Positions 11,329 through 19,497 are shown, counted from the stretch's first letter. The stretch is DNA of 64,000 bases from Nonomuraea glycinis (GCF_014646515.1 NZ_BMNK01000002.1:515329-579328), one strand, 5' to 3'. A program made the numbers and translations. Notes: generated by a model not told the origin, from the sequence alone.

Positions 11329-11397
11329 GGCGAAACTCCTCGGGTCATCGGACCCCTGGAGACCACGGAGCCCGCGCTTGCCCGCCACACCTCGTGA

Positions 11398-11485
11398 CGG
11401 ACCAGGTCCTCACCCGGGGCACCCCGCCGCGGACGCGAGGGTTGCCGGCCAGCGAGCCGGGGCTTGACGCTGGCACTCATGACCT
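11398..11485 (-). promoter_or_regulatory. SAM-IV riboswitch upstream of the cysteine desulfurase-like gene
   Basis: Read on the minus strand, the leader starts GGTCATGAGTGCCAGCGTC. It continues with CCCCGGCTCGCTGGCCGGCAA, a CCGCGGCGGGGTGCCCCGGG block and ends near GAGGACCTGGTC. This order matches what I recall of the SAM-IV aptamer of actinomycetes, a relative of SAM-I. The 3' edge lies about 70 bases before the start codon. SAM binding would be expected to lower expression of the downstream gene, probably at translation, but no switching hairpin was resolved. Confidence 0.85.
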
Positions 11486-11494
11486 ACGTCAGGC

Positions 11495-11500
11495 ACTATA
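11495..11500 (-). promoter_or_regulatory. Probable -10 element for the SAM-IV leader
   Basis: TATAGT on the minus strand lies about ten bases before the first base of the riboswitch aptamer, the expected spacing from a -10 box to a start site. A TTGCTA sequence about 19 bases further upstream is a possible but loosely spaced -35. Confidence 0.45.
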
Positions 11501-11530
11501 ACCGACGCCTGCCCGTGGATAGCAACCATC

Positions 11531-11536
11531 TAAGAT
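11531..11536 (+). promoter_or_regulatory. Probable -10 element of a leaderless P450 transcript
   Basis: TAAGAT ends seven bases before the GTG start of the P450 gene, and there is no purine-rich ribosome-binding site between them. This suggests that transcription starts at or next to the start codon, as in many actinobacterial leaderless mRNAs. Confidence 0.45.
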
Positions 11537-11542
11537 GCACTT

Positions 11543-12733
11543 GTGCGCTTTGATCCCTGGAATCCCGATTTCGTGGCCAACCCTTACGGGGTTTACGCCG
11601 AGCTGAGGCAGCAGGCTCCGGTCACCTTCTTCGAGCCGACGGGTCAGTGGCTGATCGCCCGCCACGCCGACGTGAACGCCCTGCTCAGGGACCGCCGCCT
11701 GGGCAGGTCCTACCTGCACGTGGCCACGCACGAGGAGTTCGGCAAGGAGGCGGAGCCGGAGTTCCAGGAGCCGTTCTGGCGGGTGGTCAGGGCGGGCATG
11801 CTCGACGTCGAGCCGCCGGTGCACACCCGGCTGCGTCGTCTGGTCTCCAGGGCGTTCACCCCGCGCATGGTGGAGTCGCTGCGCCCCCGCGTGCGCGCCA
11901 TCGCGGGCGGCCTGGTGGACGCGTTCGTCGAGCAGGGCGGCGGCGACCTCATCGCCGAGGTGGCCGAGCCCCTCCCGGTGACGGTGATCGCGGAGATGCT
12001 CGGCATCCCCGACGCCGACCGCCCCCTGCTGCGCCCCTGGTCGGCCGACATCTGCGGGATGTACGAGCTCAACCCGGCCCCCGAGGCGCAGCACACGGCC
12101 GTCCGGGCGGCGTCGGAGTTCGCCGGCTACCTCAAGGAGCTGGCCCGTGAGCGCGCGGCCCGGCCCGGCGACGACCTGATCAGCGCGCTCGCCCAGATCG
12201 ACGAGCTCACCCTGGACGAGCTGGTCGGCACCTGCGTGCTGCTGCTCAACGCGGGCCACGAGGCCACGGTGAACGTGACGGGCAACGGCTGGTGGTCCCT
12301 GTTCAGGAACCCGGCCGAGCTCGCCCGCCTGCGCGAGGATCGCGGGCTGCTGCCCTCGGCGATCGAGGAGCTGATGCGGTGGGACACGCCGCTGCAGATG
12401 TTCGAGCGCTGGGTGCTGGAGGACATCGAGGTCGGCGGGGTCGTCATCCCGCGTGGCGTGGAGGTCGCGCTGCTGTTCGGCTCGGCCAACCGGGACCAGG
12501 AGGTGTTCGTCGACCCGGACCGGCTCGACGTGGGCCGGGCGGACAATCCGCACATCTCTTTCGGCGCGGGCATCCACTTCTGCCTGGGGGCGCCGCTGGC
12601 CAGGATCGAGCTGATCGAGTCGTTCGGCGCGCTGATGGACCGGGCGCCGAAGCTGGAGCTCGTCCGGGAGCCGGTGTGGAAGCCCGGCTACGTGATCCGC
12701 GGCCTGGAGTCGCTCGACGTCAGGGTCGCCTGA
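11543..12733 (+). CDS. Cytochrome P450
   Basis: A 396-residue soluble bacterial P450 monooxygenase. The heme-binding loop FGAGIHFCLGAPLAR lies near residue 335 with the axial Cys, the K-helix ExxR is in IEELMRW, and the I-helix motif is LLNAGHEATVN near residue 235. The usual Thr after the acidic I-helix residue is Ala here, as in some specialised P450s. No redox partner or biosynthetic cluster adjoins it, so the substrate is unknown. It diverges from the SAM-regulated desulfurase gene with about 58 bp between the riboswitch and the start codon. Confidence 0.93.
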   Translation: MRFDPWNPDFVANPYGVYAELRQQAPVTFFEPTGQWLIARHADVNALLRDRRLGRSYLHVATHEEFGKEAEPEFQEPFWRVVRAGMLDVEPPVHTRLRRLVSRAFTPRMVESLRPRVRAIAGGLVDAFVEQGGGDLIAEVAEPLPVTVIAEMLGIPDADRPLLRPWSADICGMYELNPAPEAQHTAVRAASEFAGYLKELARERAARPGDDLISALAQIDELTLDELVGTCVLLLNAGHEATVNVTGNGWWSLFRNPAELARLREDRGLLPSAIEELMRWDTPLQMFERWVLEDIEVGGVVIPRGVEVALLFGSANRDQEVFVDPDRLDVGRADNPHISFGAGIHFCLGAPLARIELIESFGALMDRAPKLELVREPVWKPGYVIRGLESLDVRVA

Positions 12734-12736
12734 GGG

Positions 12737-12854
12737 GACGCCAGGGCAGCCCGAGCCACCGGCCGGGCCGGGCCAGCGCCAGGGCAGCCTGAGTCACCGG
12801 CCCGCGCCGGGCCAGACGCCAGGGCAGCCTGAGTCACCGGCTCTGGCTGAGCCA
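12737..12854. repeat. Three-copy tandem repeat across the convergent P450/methyltransferase stop junction
   Basis: Units of 39, 39 and 40 bp occupy 12737-12775, 12776-12814 and 12815-12854. Each contains the core GCCAGGGCAGCC followed by TGAGTCA or a close variant. In that core TGA resembles the P450 stop context (GCCTGA) and TCA is the reverse of the methyltransferase stop. The last unit holds the true C-terminal codons and stop of the methyltransferase. Confidence 0.8.
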
Positions 12855-13796
12855 GCCGAAGCCGCCCAAGCCTGACGAATCGATCAGCTCGGCCTCCTCC
12901 GAAGCCCGAGCGAGGGACCTGAGATAGCCGCGTGCGTCGACCCGGGCCAGGTCGAGCGGCGGGCGTGTGCCGGTGATCCCCAGAGCACGCAGCGCGACGC
13001 GCTGTGTGGACAACGTTGTGGATATCGCACCGGCCCGTCTGCCCGCCTCGGCGCACGCGTCGAGCGCCACGTGAGCGGTGATGTCGCAGGTCCCGTCGGG
13101 GATGGGCGACACCATCGCGCCGTCGCGGTATCCCGTGAGCGTGCCACGGGGCGGACGGTTATCCACAGGGTGTGCATAATCCACGGCTATCGCGCGACCT
13201 CGTTCGAGCCGTTCCAGAACCGTCGCCCAGGCCGCGTCGCGCGGCCATCCGATCTCGGCCCGCGCGCCGGTGCGCGACAGCGGCCACCACCGTTCGAGCC
13301 ACTCCCGATCGGCCCCGGACGGCGGGTCGCCGAGCCGCTCGTCGCCGGTCTCGGTGTCGACCAGGACGAGCCTGGGCCCGTCGGGTGTCCGCTCGGCGAC
13401 GTCCAGCGGGATGTTGTCCAGCCACTCGTTGGCGATGGCCAGGCCGTTGATCCCGGACGGGACGGTGGCGCGCCAGTCGATCTCCGGAGGCAGGCCCGCC
13501 GGCCGGGGTGACAGGTCGACGGCCGTGACCCGGAGCCGGCTGCGCAGCTCGGGATCGGCCGCGGCGAGCACCCGGCCGACGAGCGCGCCCTCCCCGGCGC
13601 CGATGTCGACCAGGTCGAGCTTTCCCGGCATGCCGAGCTCCGCGTCCACCTGTCCGAGCAGGGACAGCACGGCCTCGGCGAACACCGCCGAGGCGCTGAC
13701 CGAGGTACGGAAGTGGCCTGAGGGCCGCTCTCGCAGGTAGAAGCCGCTCTCGCCGTAGAGCGCGCGGTCGATGGCGGCGCGCCAGGTGAGCCACAT
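12834..13796 (-). CDS. SAM-dependent methyltransferase, MidA/NDUFAF7-like
   Basis: A 320-residue protein with a class I SAM-binding motif VDIGAGEGALVG near residue 65. The ANEWLDNIPLDV segment matches the NEFLDALP-type motif of MidA/NDUFAF7 methyltransferases. The N-terminal YGESGFYLRE also fits that family (typically YGxxGYY). NDUFAF7 methylates an arginine on the 49-kDa subunit of mitochondrial complex I, the NuoD counterpart. An orphan NuoD-like gene lies 4 kb away, though a link is only suggestive. The gene is transcribed leftward from 13796. Confidence 0.75.
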   Translation of the reverse strand: MWLTWRAAIDRALYGESGFYLRERPSGHFRTSVSASAVFAEAVLSLLGQVDAELGMPGKLDLVDIGAGEGALVGRVLAAADPELRSRLRVTAVDLSPRPAGLPPEIDWRATVPSGINGLAIANEWLDNIPLDVAERTPDGPRLVLVDTETGDERLGDPPSGADREWLERWWPLSRTGARAEIGWPRDAAWATVLERLERGRAIAVDYAHPVDNRPPRGTLTGYRDGAMVSPIPDGTCDITAHVALDACAEAGRRAGAISTTLSTQRVALRALGITGTRPPLDLARVDARGYLRSLARASEEAELIDSSGLGGFGWLSQSR

Positions 13797-13813
13797 GTTA
13801 GAAATATCTCACG

Positions 13814-13851
13814 CTGCACAATGGGTTGGCTTGTGACTGCACAATGTGCAG
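13814..13851. promoter_or_regulatory. Operator-like repeated CTGCACAATG element
   Basis: CTGCACAATG occurs at 13814-13823 and again at 13837-13846, 23 bp apart. The second copy extends into a perfect inverted repeat, CTGCACAATGTGCAG, at 13837-13851. It lies 18-55 bp upstream of the leftward methyltransferase start, a position suited to repressor or activator binding. The cognate regulator is unknown. Confidence 0.45.
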
Positions 13852-13957
13852 ATCTTGTTTTGGCGTTGACACGTCACGTCTGCGGCAACTCGGTCGCCGC
13901 CCTCGGCCAGGCCGTCGCCGGCTGCCGGGGTGGCGCGAGCGTCGGCTGACATGCGCA

Positions 13958-13988
13958 GAGCTCGGACCGGGCGGACCGGTCCGAGCTC
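13958..13988. repeat. 31-bp inverted repeat, 11-bp perfect arms
   Basis: GAGCTCGGACC and its exact reverse complement flank a 9-base loop. It sits in the middle of a divergent promoter region, not after a gene, so a regulatory or RNA-structure role is more likely than termination. Confidence 0.5.
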
Positions 13989-14250
13989 GACGAGTGACCG
14001 CCGATCGGCGTTGGCGGTCGCTGGTGCCCCCCAAGAGGTTCCTGCACTGTGCGGGCGTCGGGTCCAAGGACTCGGCGCCCGCTGCGATGAACCCCTCTCC
14101 TCATCTCTCCCGACAGGGGGTACACGATTTGTATGCCCTTGTCCGATTTGTCGATAACGCGACATGCGGCAAAACCCCGGTCACCTGCGTGCCCCCGTTC
14201 GGCCGTTACGCTGGTCCGCAGCGCCATCGGGTCGACAGGGGTGAGACGGC

Positions 14251-15141
14251 ATGGACGCAGGTGATCGCCCGGCACGGCTGACCGTCGGCGTGCTGGGAGC
14301 GGGCAAGGTGGGCTCCGCACTCGGTGCCGCGCTGGCGCAGGCGGGCCACCGGGTCGTGGCGGCGAGTGGAGTGTCCGACGCCTCCAGAAGGTGGCTGACC
14401 GACCGGCTGGGTCTCGAGCCCACCCGGCCGGACGAGGTCGTCAGCGCGGCGGAGCTGATTCTGCTCACCGTCCCCGACGACGCGCTGCCCGATCTCGTCG
14501 GCGGCCTGGCGGCGACGGGGGCCGCCCTGCAGGGCAAGCTGCTCGTGCACACCAGCGGCGCCTACGGGCTGTCCGTGCTGGAGCCGGCGGCCAAGGCGGG
14601 CGCGCTGCCGCTCGCGCTGCACCCGGTGATGACGTTCACCGGCCGGGACGACGACCTCAACCGGATCACCGGCTGCTCGTTCGGCGTCACCGCGCCCGAG
14701 CCGCTCCGCCCCATCGCCGAGGCACTGGTCATCGAGATGGGCGGCGAGCCCGTCTGGATCGCCGAGGCCGACCGCGCCCTCTATCACGCGGCCCTGGCCA
14801 GCGCGGCCAACCACATGGTCACGCTCATCGCCGAGTCCGGTGAGCTGCTGCGGCGCATCGGCGTCGAGCACCCCGGGCGGATGCTCGGCCCGCTGCTCGG
14901 CGCCGCCCTGGACAACGTGCTCAGGCTGGGCCTCGCGGGCCTGACCGGGCCGGTGGTGCGCGGCGACGCGGGCACCGTGCGCAAGCACGTCGACGCCCTG
15001 ATCCTGAGCGCCCCCGAGGCGGCCGACGCCTATGTCGCGCTGGCCAGGCTCACCGCCGACCGCGCGCTGGCGGCCGGGCTGCTCAAACCGGAGGAGGCCG
15101 AGCGGCTGCTCGATGCCCTGGGTGGCAACATATGGACCTGA
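14251..15141 (+). CDS. Rossmann-fold and DUF2520 domain protein, panC neighbour
   Basis: A 296-residue protein. An N-terminal NAD(P)-binding Rossmann fold (VGVLGAGKVGSALGAALAQAGH, shown here only as GAGKVGSALG) covers residues 10-130. A helical DUF2520 domain follows, with HPVMTFTG and the YHAALASAANH segment near residue 180. The architecture resembles ketopantoate reductase and ProC-type dehydrogenases. Members of this family often precede panC in actinobacteria, so it could supply ketopantoate reductase activity; this is inference. The ATG follows a GGGGTGAGA ribosome-binding site. Confidence 0.85.
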   Translation: MDAGDRPARLTVGVLGAGKVGSALGAALAQAGHRVVAASGVSDASRRWLTDRLGLEPTRPDEVVSAAELILLTVPDDALPDLVGGLAATGAALQGKLLVHTSGAYGLSVLEPAAKAGALPLALHPVMTFTGRDDDLNRITGCSFGVTAPEPLRPIAEALVIEMGGEPVWIAEADRALYHAALASAANHMVTLIAESGELLRRIGVEHPGRMLGPLLGAALDNVLRLGLAGLTGPVVRGDAGTVRKHVDALILSAPEAADAYVALARLTADRALAAGLLKPEEAERLLDALGGNIWT

Positions 15142-15201
15142 CCACAGCCGGTCACGGCGTGGACCCGCCACCTCGCTGACCGCCGCTCTCGGAGGCCCCG
15201 G

Positions 15202-16032
15202 ATGGACCTGATCGTCGCCAGGAACCGCACCGACCTGATCAAGGCTCGCGGAGCCGGGACCATCGCCCTGGTGCCCACCATGGGAGCCCTGCACGAGGGG
15301 CACCGCTCGCTCGTCCGGGCGGCCCGTACGCATGCCGATCAGGTCGTGGTCAGCATCTTCGTCAACCCCCTGCAGTTCGGGCCGAACGAGGATCTCTCCC
15401 GCTATCCCCGTACGTTCGACGCCGACCTTGAGGTGTGTCAGGAGGAGGGCGCCGCGGTGGTGTTCGCCCCCGCCGTGGAGGACATGTATCCTCCGGGCCG
15501 CCAGGTGAGCGTCCGCGCCGGCGAGATGGGCCGGATCGTCGAGGGCGCCTCCAGGCCGGGCCACTTCGACGGGATGCTCACGGTCGTGCTCAAGCTGTTC
15601 AATCTGGTACGGCCGGACGTCGCGGTGTTCGGCCAGAAGGACGCCCAGCAGCTCGCGATGATCAGGCGCATGGTCGCCGACCTGGACGTGCCCGTCGAGA
15701 TCGTGGGTGCGCCCACCGTTCGCGAGCCGGACGGTCTGGCGCTGTCGAGCCGCAACCGCTACCTGTCCGCCGAGGATCGCCAGGTCGCGCTGGCGTTGTC
15801 CCGCGCCCTGCGGGCCGGTGCGGCCGAGCGGGCGCCGGCGCGGATCCGTGCCGCCGCGCGAGAGGTGCTCGACGCGGCCACGCCCGAGCTGGAGCTCGAC
15901 TATCTGGCGCTGGTGGACCCGGCCACGTTCGGCGACGTGCCCGAGTCCTACACGGGTGAGGCGGTGCTCGCCGTCGCCGCCCGCATCGGCGCCACCCGGC
16001 TCATCGACAACATGGTCATCACTCTGGGCTGA
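15202..16032 (+). CDS. panC: Pantothenate synthetase
   Basis: Joins pantoate and beta-alanine using ATP to make pantothenate. The 276-residue product has the [10 protein letters not shown] motif near residue 25, [19 protein letters not shown] near 58, GQKDAQQ near 148 and the LSSRNRYLS motif near 185, all diagnostic. An ATG with GGAGG upstream sets the start. panD, which often follows panC, is absent; the NAD genes come next. The stop falls inside a short tandem repeat. Confidence 0.96.
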   Translation: MDLIVARNRTDLIKARGAGTIALVPTMGALHEGHRSLVRAARTHADQVVVSIFVNPLQFGPNEDLSRYPRTFDADLEVCQEEGAAVVFAPAVEDMYPPGRQVSVRAGEMGRIVEGASRPGHFDGMLTVVLKLFNLVRPDVAVFGQKDAQQLAMIRRMVADLDVPVEIVGAPTVREPDGLALSSRNRYLSAEDRQVALALSRALRAGAAERAPARIRAAAREVLDAATPELELDYLALVDPATFGDVPESYTGEAVLAVAARIGATRLIDNMVITLG

Positions 16033-16112
16033 TCCGGGAGGCGCTCCGGGTGTGGAGCGGCTGAGCTCAACATCCGGAGGTGCCCCGGGTGCGGAGCAGC
16101 TGAGCTCACGCG
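16029..16112. repeat. Short tandem repeat after panC
   Basis: The segment beginning with the panC stop (GCTGATCCGGG) is followed at 16061 by GCTGAGCTCAACATCCGGAGG and by a truncated third start GCTGAGCTCACG at 16100. The middle blocks share CTCCGGGTGTGGAGC-like and CCCCGGGTGCGGAGC-like sequence. This is roughly 2.3 units of 32-39 bp and includes the panC stop codon context. Confidence 0.65.
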
Positions 16113-16150
16113 TTATCGTCAGTGTGACGAAATCGCCTCAAGGAGGTCCC

Positions 16151-18676
16151 ATGAGTGCACCGGCGATCCCTCTGCGGCTGGTGGCGCCCGATCCCGGCTG
16201 GACCGTCGAGGCCGACCTGGTCGTGGTGGGCTCGGGCATCGCCGGGCTGACCGTCGCGCTGCACTACGCCGAGCTGGTCCCGCGGGCCAGGGTGCTGGTC
16301 GTCACCAAGGACGTGCTCGCCGCCGGGTCCACCCGGTGGGCGCAGGGCGGCATCGCGGCCGTCCTCGATCCGGCCGACACCCCCGACGAGCACCTCAACG
16401 ACACGCTGCTGGCCGGCGTGGGCCTGTGCGACACGCGAGCGGTGCGAACGCTGGTCACCGAGGGGCCGGGCGCGCTGCGGCGGCTGATGGACCGGGGCGC
16501 GGACTTCGACCGCACGCCGGACGGGCACCTCCAGCTCACCAGGGAAGGCGGCCACCGGCGGCATCGGATCGTGCACGCCGGAGGCGACGCCACGGGCGCC
16601 GAGGTGCAGCGGGCGCTGATCGAGGCGGTCCGCGCCGGCGGGATCGAGGTGATCGAGCACGCGCTGGTGCTCGACCTGCTCAAGGACGCACGTGGCCGGA
16701 CGGCCGGCGTGACGCTGCACGTCATGGGCGAGGGCGCGCGTGACGGCGTGGGCGCCGTACGCGCACCGGCCGTCGTGCTGGCCACCGGCGGCATGGGCCA
16801 GGTCTACTCCTCCACGACCAACCCGCTCGTCTCCACCGGCGACGGCGTGGCGCTCGCGCTGCGGGCCGGGGCCGTGGTGCGGGATCTGGAGTTCGTCCAG
16901 TTCCACCCCACCGTGCTCTGGCTCGGCAAGGGGGCGACCGGCCAGCAGCCGCTGATCTCGGAGGCGGTCAGGGGCGAGGGCGCCTTCCTCGTCGACCAGG
17001 ACGGCGACCGGTTCATGACCGGCGTGCACGAACTGGCGGACCTGGCGCCCAGGGACGTGGTGGCCAAGGCGATCACGCGGACGATGCGCGCGAACGGCGG
17101 CGACCACGTCCTGCTCGACGGTCGTCACTTCGGCGAGGAGAAGTGGCGGACCAGGTTCCCCACGATCTACGCCGTCTGCCGTGAGCATGGCATCGACCCG
17201 GTGACCCAGCCGATCCCGGTGGCGCCGGCGGCCCACTACGCCAGCGGCGGAGTCCGTACGGACCTGCGGGGTCGTACCTCCATCGACGGGCTGTACGCGT
17301 GCGGCGAGGTCGCCTGCACGGGGGTGCACGGGGCGAATCGGCTGGCGTCCAACTCCCTGCTCGAAGGGCTGGTCTTCGCCGAGCGGATCGCCGACGACAT
17401 CCACCACCTGAGTAGCGCGCCCGGCGAGCCGGTGCCGGCTCAGGCGCCGACGGGGCTGGTGGACCCGCGGGTGCGGGGGCGGATCCAGTCCCACATGAGC
17501 ACCGGGGCGGGCGTGCTGCGCAGTCACGCCTCGCTCGCGGCCACGGCCCAGGCGCTGCGCGACGCCCGCTGGACGCCCGTTCAGGTGGCCGCGCGCACCG
17601 AGTCGTGGGAGGCGACGAACCTGCTCACCGTCGCCACCGTGCTCACCGGCGCGGCGGCGGCCAGGCAGGAGACCCGTGGCTCGCACTGGCGCGAGGACTT
17701 CCCCGACCGCGACGACGACGAATGGCAGGGCCACCTGGACGTGACCCTGACCGAGGAGGGCCTGCAAATGACCTACACGCCGCACGGTGACGCGATGCCG
17801 AACCGCCTGGCTCAGGAGCTCACCGCCGCCGGGCTGGACCCGGCCGACGTCGACGCGGTGATCGACCGGGCGCTGGCGGAGGACCTTCAGGAGGCCGGTG
17901 ACGTCACGAGCCTGGCGACGATCCCGGCCCAGCAGCAATCGGCAGGGGACGTGGTGGCCCGTGCCGACGGGGTGGTGGCCGGTCTGGCGGTCGCGGAGGC
18001 GGTGTTCGTACGGCTGGGCGCCACCCGTACCGAACGCAGGGTTAAGGACGGCGAGCGGGTGCGCGGGGGAGAGGTGCTGATGACCGTCGAGGGGCCCGCC
18101 AGGGCCCTGCTGACCGCGGAGCGCACCGCACTGAACCTGATCACCCACCTGTCCGGCATCGCCACGCTGACCGGCCGGTGGGTGGCGGCGATCAGCGGCA
18201 CGGCGGCGCGGGTGCGGGACAGCCGCAAGACGCTGCCGGGGCTGCGGGCCCTGGAGAAGTACGCGGTGCGCTGCGGCGGTGGCGTCAACCACCGCATGTC
18301 GCTGTCGGACGCGGCCCTCATCAAGGACAACCACGTGGTGGCCGCCGGGGGCGTCGCCGAGGCGTTCCGCGCGGTGCGCGAGCGCTACCCGGACCTGCCG
18401 ATCGAGGTGGAGGTGGACAGCGTCGACCAGTTGGAGGCGGTGCTCGCGGAGGGGGCCGAGCTCGTCCTGCTGGACAACTTCACGGTGGAAGAGACAGCAC
18501 ATGCCGTGCAAATCGCGAAAAATAGTACGAAAAGCGCGGTTGCTCTTGAAGCCAGCGGGGGATTGACCTTGGAATTGGCACGTGATGTGGCTGAGACTGG
18601 CGTTGACTACCTGGCGGTCGGAGCGCTCACCCATTCGGCGCCGGCCCTTGACGTCGCACTGGATCTACGGGGGTAA
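16151..18676 (+). CDS. nadB-nadC: In-frame NadB-NadC fusion: L-aspartate oxidase / quinolinate phosphoribosyltransferase
   Basis: One uninterrupted frame of 841 residues covers two NAD-synthesis enzymes. Residues 1 to about 535 are L-aspartate oxidase: FAD motif VVVGSGIAGLTVAL near 25, STRWAQGGIAAVLD near 60, EFVQFHPTVLW near 255, and GANRLASNSLLEGLVF near 400. From about residue 545 the chain is NadC: DVTSLATIP, TAERTALNLITHLSGIAT, DSRKTLPGLRALEKYAV and IKDNHV. Possible internal starts exist at ATG 17768 and 17795, neither with a clear ribosome-binding site, so separate NadC translation cannot be ruled out. AGGAGG precedes 16151. NadA is not in the window. Confidence 0.85.
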   Translation: MSAPAIPLRLVAPDPGWTVEADLVVVGSGIAGLTVALHYAELVPRARVLVVTKDVLAAGSTRWAQGGIAAVLDPADTPDEHLNDTLLAGVGLCDTRAVRTLVTEGPGALRRLMDRGADFDRTPDGHLQLTREGGHRRHRIVHAGGDATGAEVQRALIEAVRAGGIEVIEHALVLDLLKDARGRTAGVTLHVMGEGARDGVGAVRAPAVVLATGGMGQVYSSTTNPLVSTGDGVALALRAGAVVRDLEFVQFHPTVLWLGKGATGQQPLISEAVRGEGAFLVDQDGDRFMTGVHELADLAPRDVVAKAITRTMRANGGDHVLLDGRHFGEEKWRTRFPTIYAVCREHGIDPVTQPIPVAPAAHYASGGVRTDLRGRTSIDGLYACGEVACTGVHGANRLASNSLLEGLVFAERIADDIHHLSSAPGEPVPAQAPTGLVDPRVRGRIQSHMSTGAGVLRSHASLAATAQALRDARWTPVQVAARTESWEATNLLTVATVLTGAAAARQETRGSHWREDFPDRDDDEWQGHLDVTLTEEGLQMTYTPHGDAMPNRLAQELTAAGLDPADVDAVIDRALAEDLQEAGDVTSLATIPAQQQSAGDVVARADGVVAGLAVAEAVFVRLGATRTERRVKDGERVRGGEVLMTVEGPARALLTAERTALNLITHLSGIATLTGRWVAAISGTAARVRDSRKTLPGLRALEKYAVRCGGGVNHRMSLSDAALIKDNHVVAAGGVAEAFRAVRERYPDLPIEVEVDSVDQLEAVLAEGAELVLLDNFTVEETAHAVQIAKNSTKSAVALEASGGLTLELARDVAETGVDYLAVGALTHSAPALDVALDLRG

Positions 18677-18679
18677 TCG

Positions 18680-19462
18680 ATGCTGCTCACGATCGACGTC
18701 GGCAACACGCACACGGTGCTCGGTCTTTTCGACGGCGAGGACGTCATCGAGCACTGGCGGCTGGCCACCGACGCCCGCCGCACCGCCGACGAGATCGCGG
18801 TCGTCCTCCAGGGGCTGCTCGGCCAGTCGCCGCTGCTCAAGGGGGCCGACGTGGGCGGCATCGCCATCTGCTCCACCGTGCCCAGCGTGCTCAACGAGAT
18901 GCGCGAGATGTGCCGCCGCTACTACGGCGACGTCACGGCGGTGATCGTCGAGCCCGGTGTGCGCACCGGTGTGCCCGTACGGATGGACAATCCCAAAGAG
19001 GTGGGCAGCGACCGCATCGTGAACGCGCTGGCCGCCATCGACCAGTACGGCGGCCCGTGCATCATCGTCGACTTCGGCACCGCCACCTCCTTCGACGCGG
19101 TGTCCGCCAAGGGGGAGTACGTCGGGGCGGTCACCGCCCCCGGCATCGAGATCTCCGTCGACGCCCTGGCCGCGGCCGGTGCGCAACTGCACAAGGTGGA
19201 GCTGATCAGGCCGCGCTCGGTGATCGCCAAGAACACCGTCGAAGCGCTTCAGGCGGGCATCATCTACGGCTTCGCCGGTCAGGTGGACGGCATCGTCGAG
19301 CGGATGGCCGCCGAGCTGGCCGAGGACCCCGAGGAAGTGACGGTGGTGGCCACCGGCGGGCACGCGGCGCTGGTGGTGGGCGAGTCCCGCTGCATCGACG
19401 TGCACGAGCCGTGGCTGACCCTGATCGGCCTGCGGCTGGTCTACGCCCGCAATACCGCTTAG
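18680..19462 (+). CDS. coaX: Type III pantothenate kinase
   Basis: Phosphorylates pantothenate, the first step of CoA synthesis. The 260-residue protein has the N-terminal phosphate loop LLTIDVGNTHTVLGLF, the GSDRIVNALAA motif near residue 110, DFGTATSFDAV near 128 and the APGIEIS segment near 154. It begins three bases after the nadBC stop and belongs to the same operon, so pantothenate made by PanC is carried forward to CoA. A stable hairpin follows the stop. Confidence 0.96.
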   Translation: MLLTIDVGNTHTVLGLFDGEDVIEHWRLATDARRTADEIAVVLQGLLGQSPLLKGADVGGIAICSTVPSVLNEMREMCRRYYGDVTAVIVEPGVRTGVPVRMDNPKEVGSDRIVNALAAIDQYGGPCIIVDFGTATSFDAVSAKGEYVGAVTAPGIEISVDALAAAGAQLHKVELIRPRSVIAKNTVEALQAGIIYGFAGQVDGIVERMAAELAEDPEEVTVVATGGHAALVVGESRCIDVHEPWLTLIGLRLVYARNTA

Positions 19463-19463
19463 C

Positions 19464-19497
19464 CGAGCGGCCCCCTGCTCGGGAAGGGGACCGCTCG
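19464..19497 (+). terminator. Hairpin after coaX
   Basis: CGAGCGGCCCCC pairs with GGGGACCGCTCG around an approximately ten-base loop, allowing one mismatch or wobble. It begins immediately after the coaX stop. There is no T-tract, as is common for actinobacterial terminators. Confidence 0.5.

Larger units (their letters stand above)
13797..14250. other. 454-bp divergent intergenic region
   Basis: The gap separates the leftward MidA-like gene from the rightward DUF2520 gene and should hold both promoters. It contains a repeated CTGCACAATG element (13814-13851) and a 31-bp inverted repeat (13958-13988). It also has two copies of CGATTTGT near 14124 and 14142. Short open frames exist on both strands but lack ribosome-binding sites or family resemblance. 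No gene is supported here. Confidence 0.6.

Noticed and set aside
16106..18634. 842-codon open frame antisense to nadBC
   Set aside because: Shadow of the fused NAD gene, with no ribosome-binding site and with His/Gly/Arg-rich composition typical of antisense frames.
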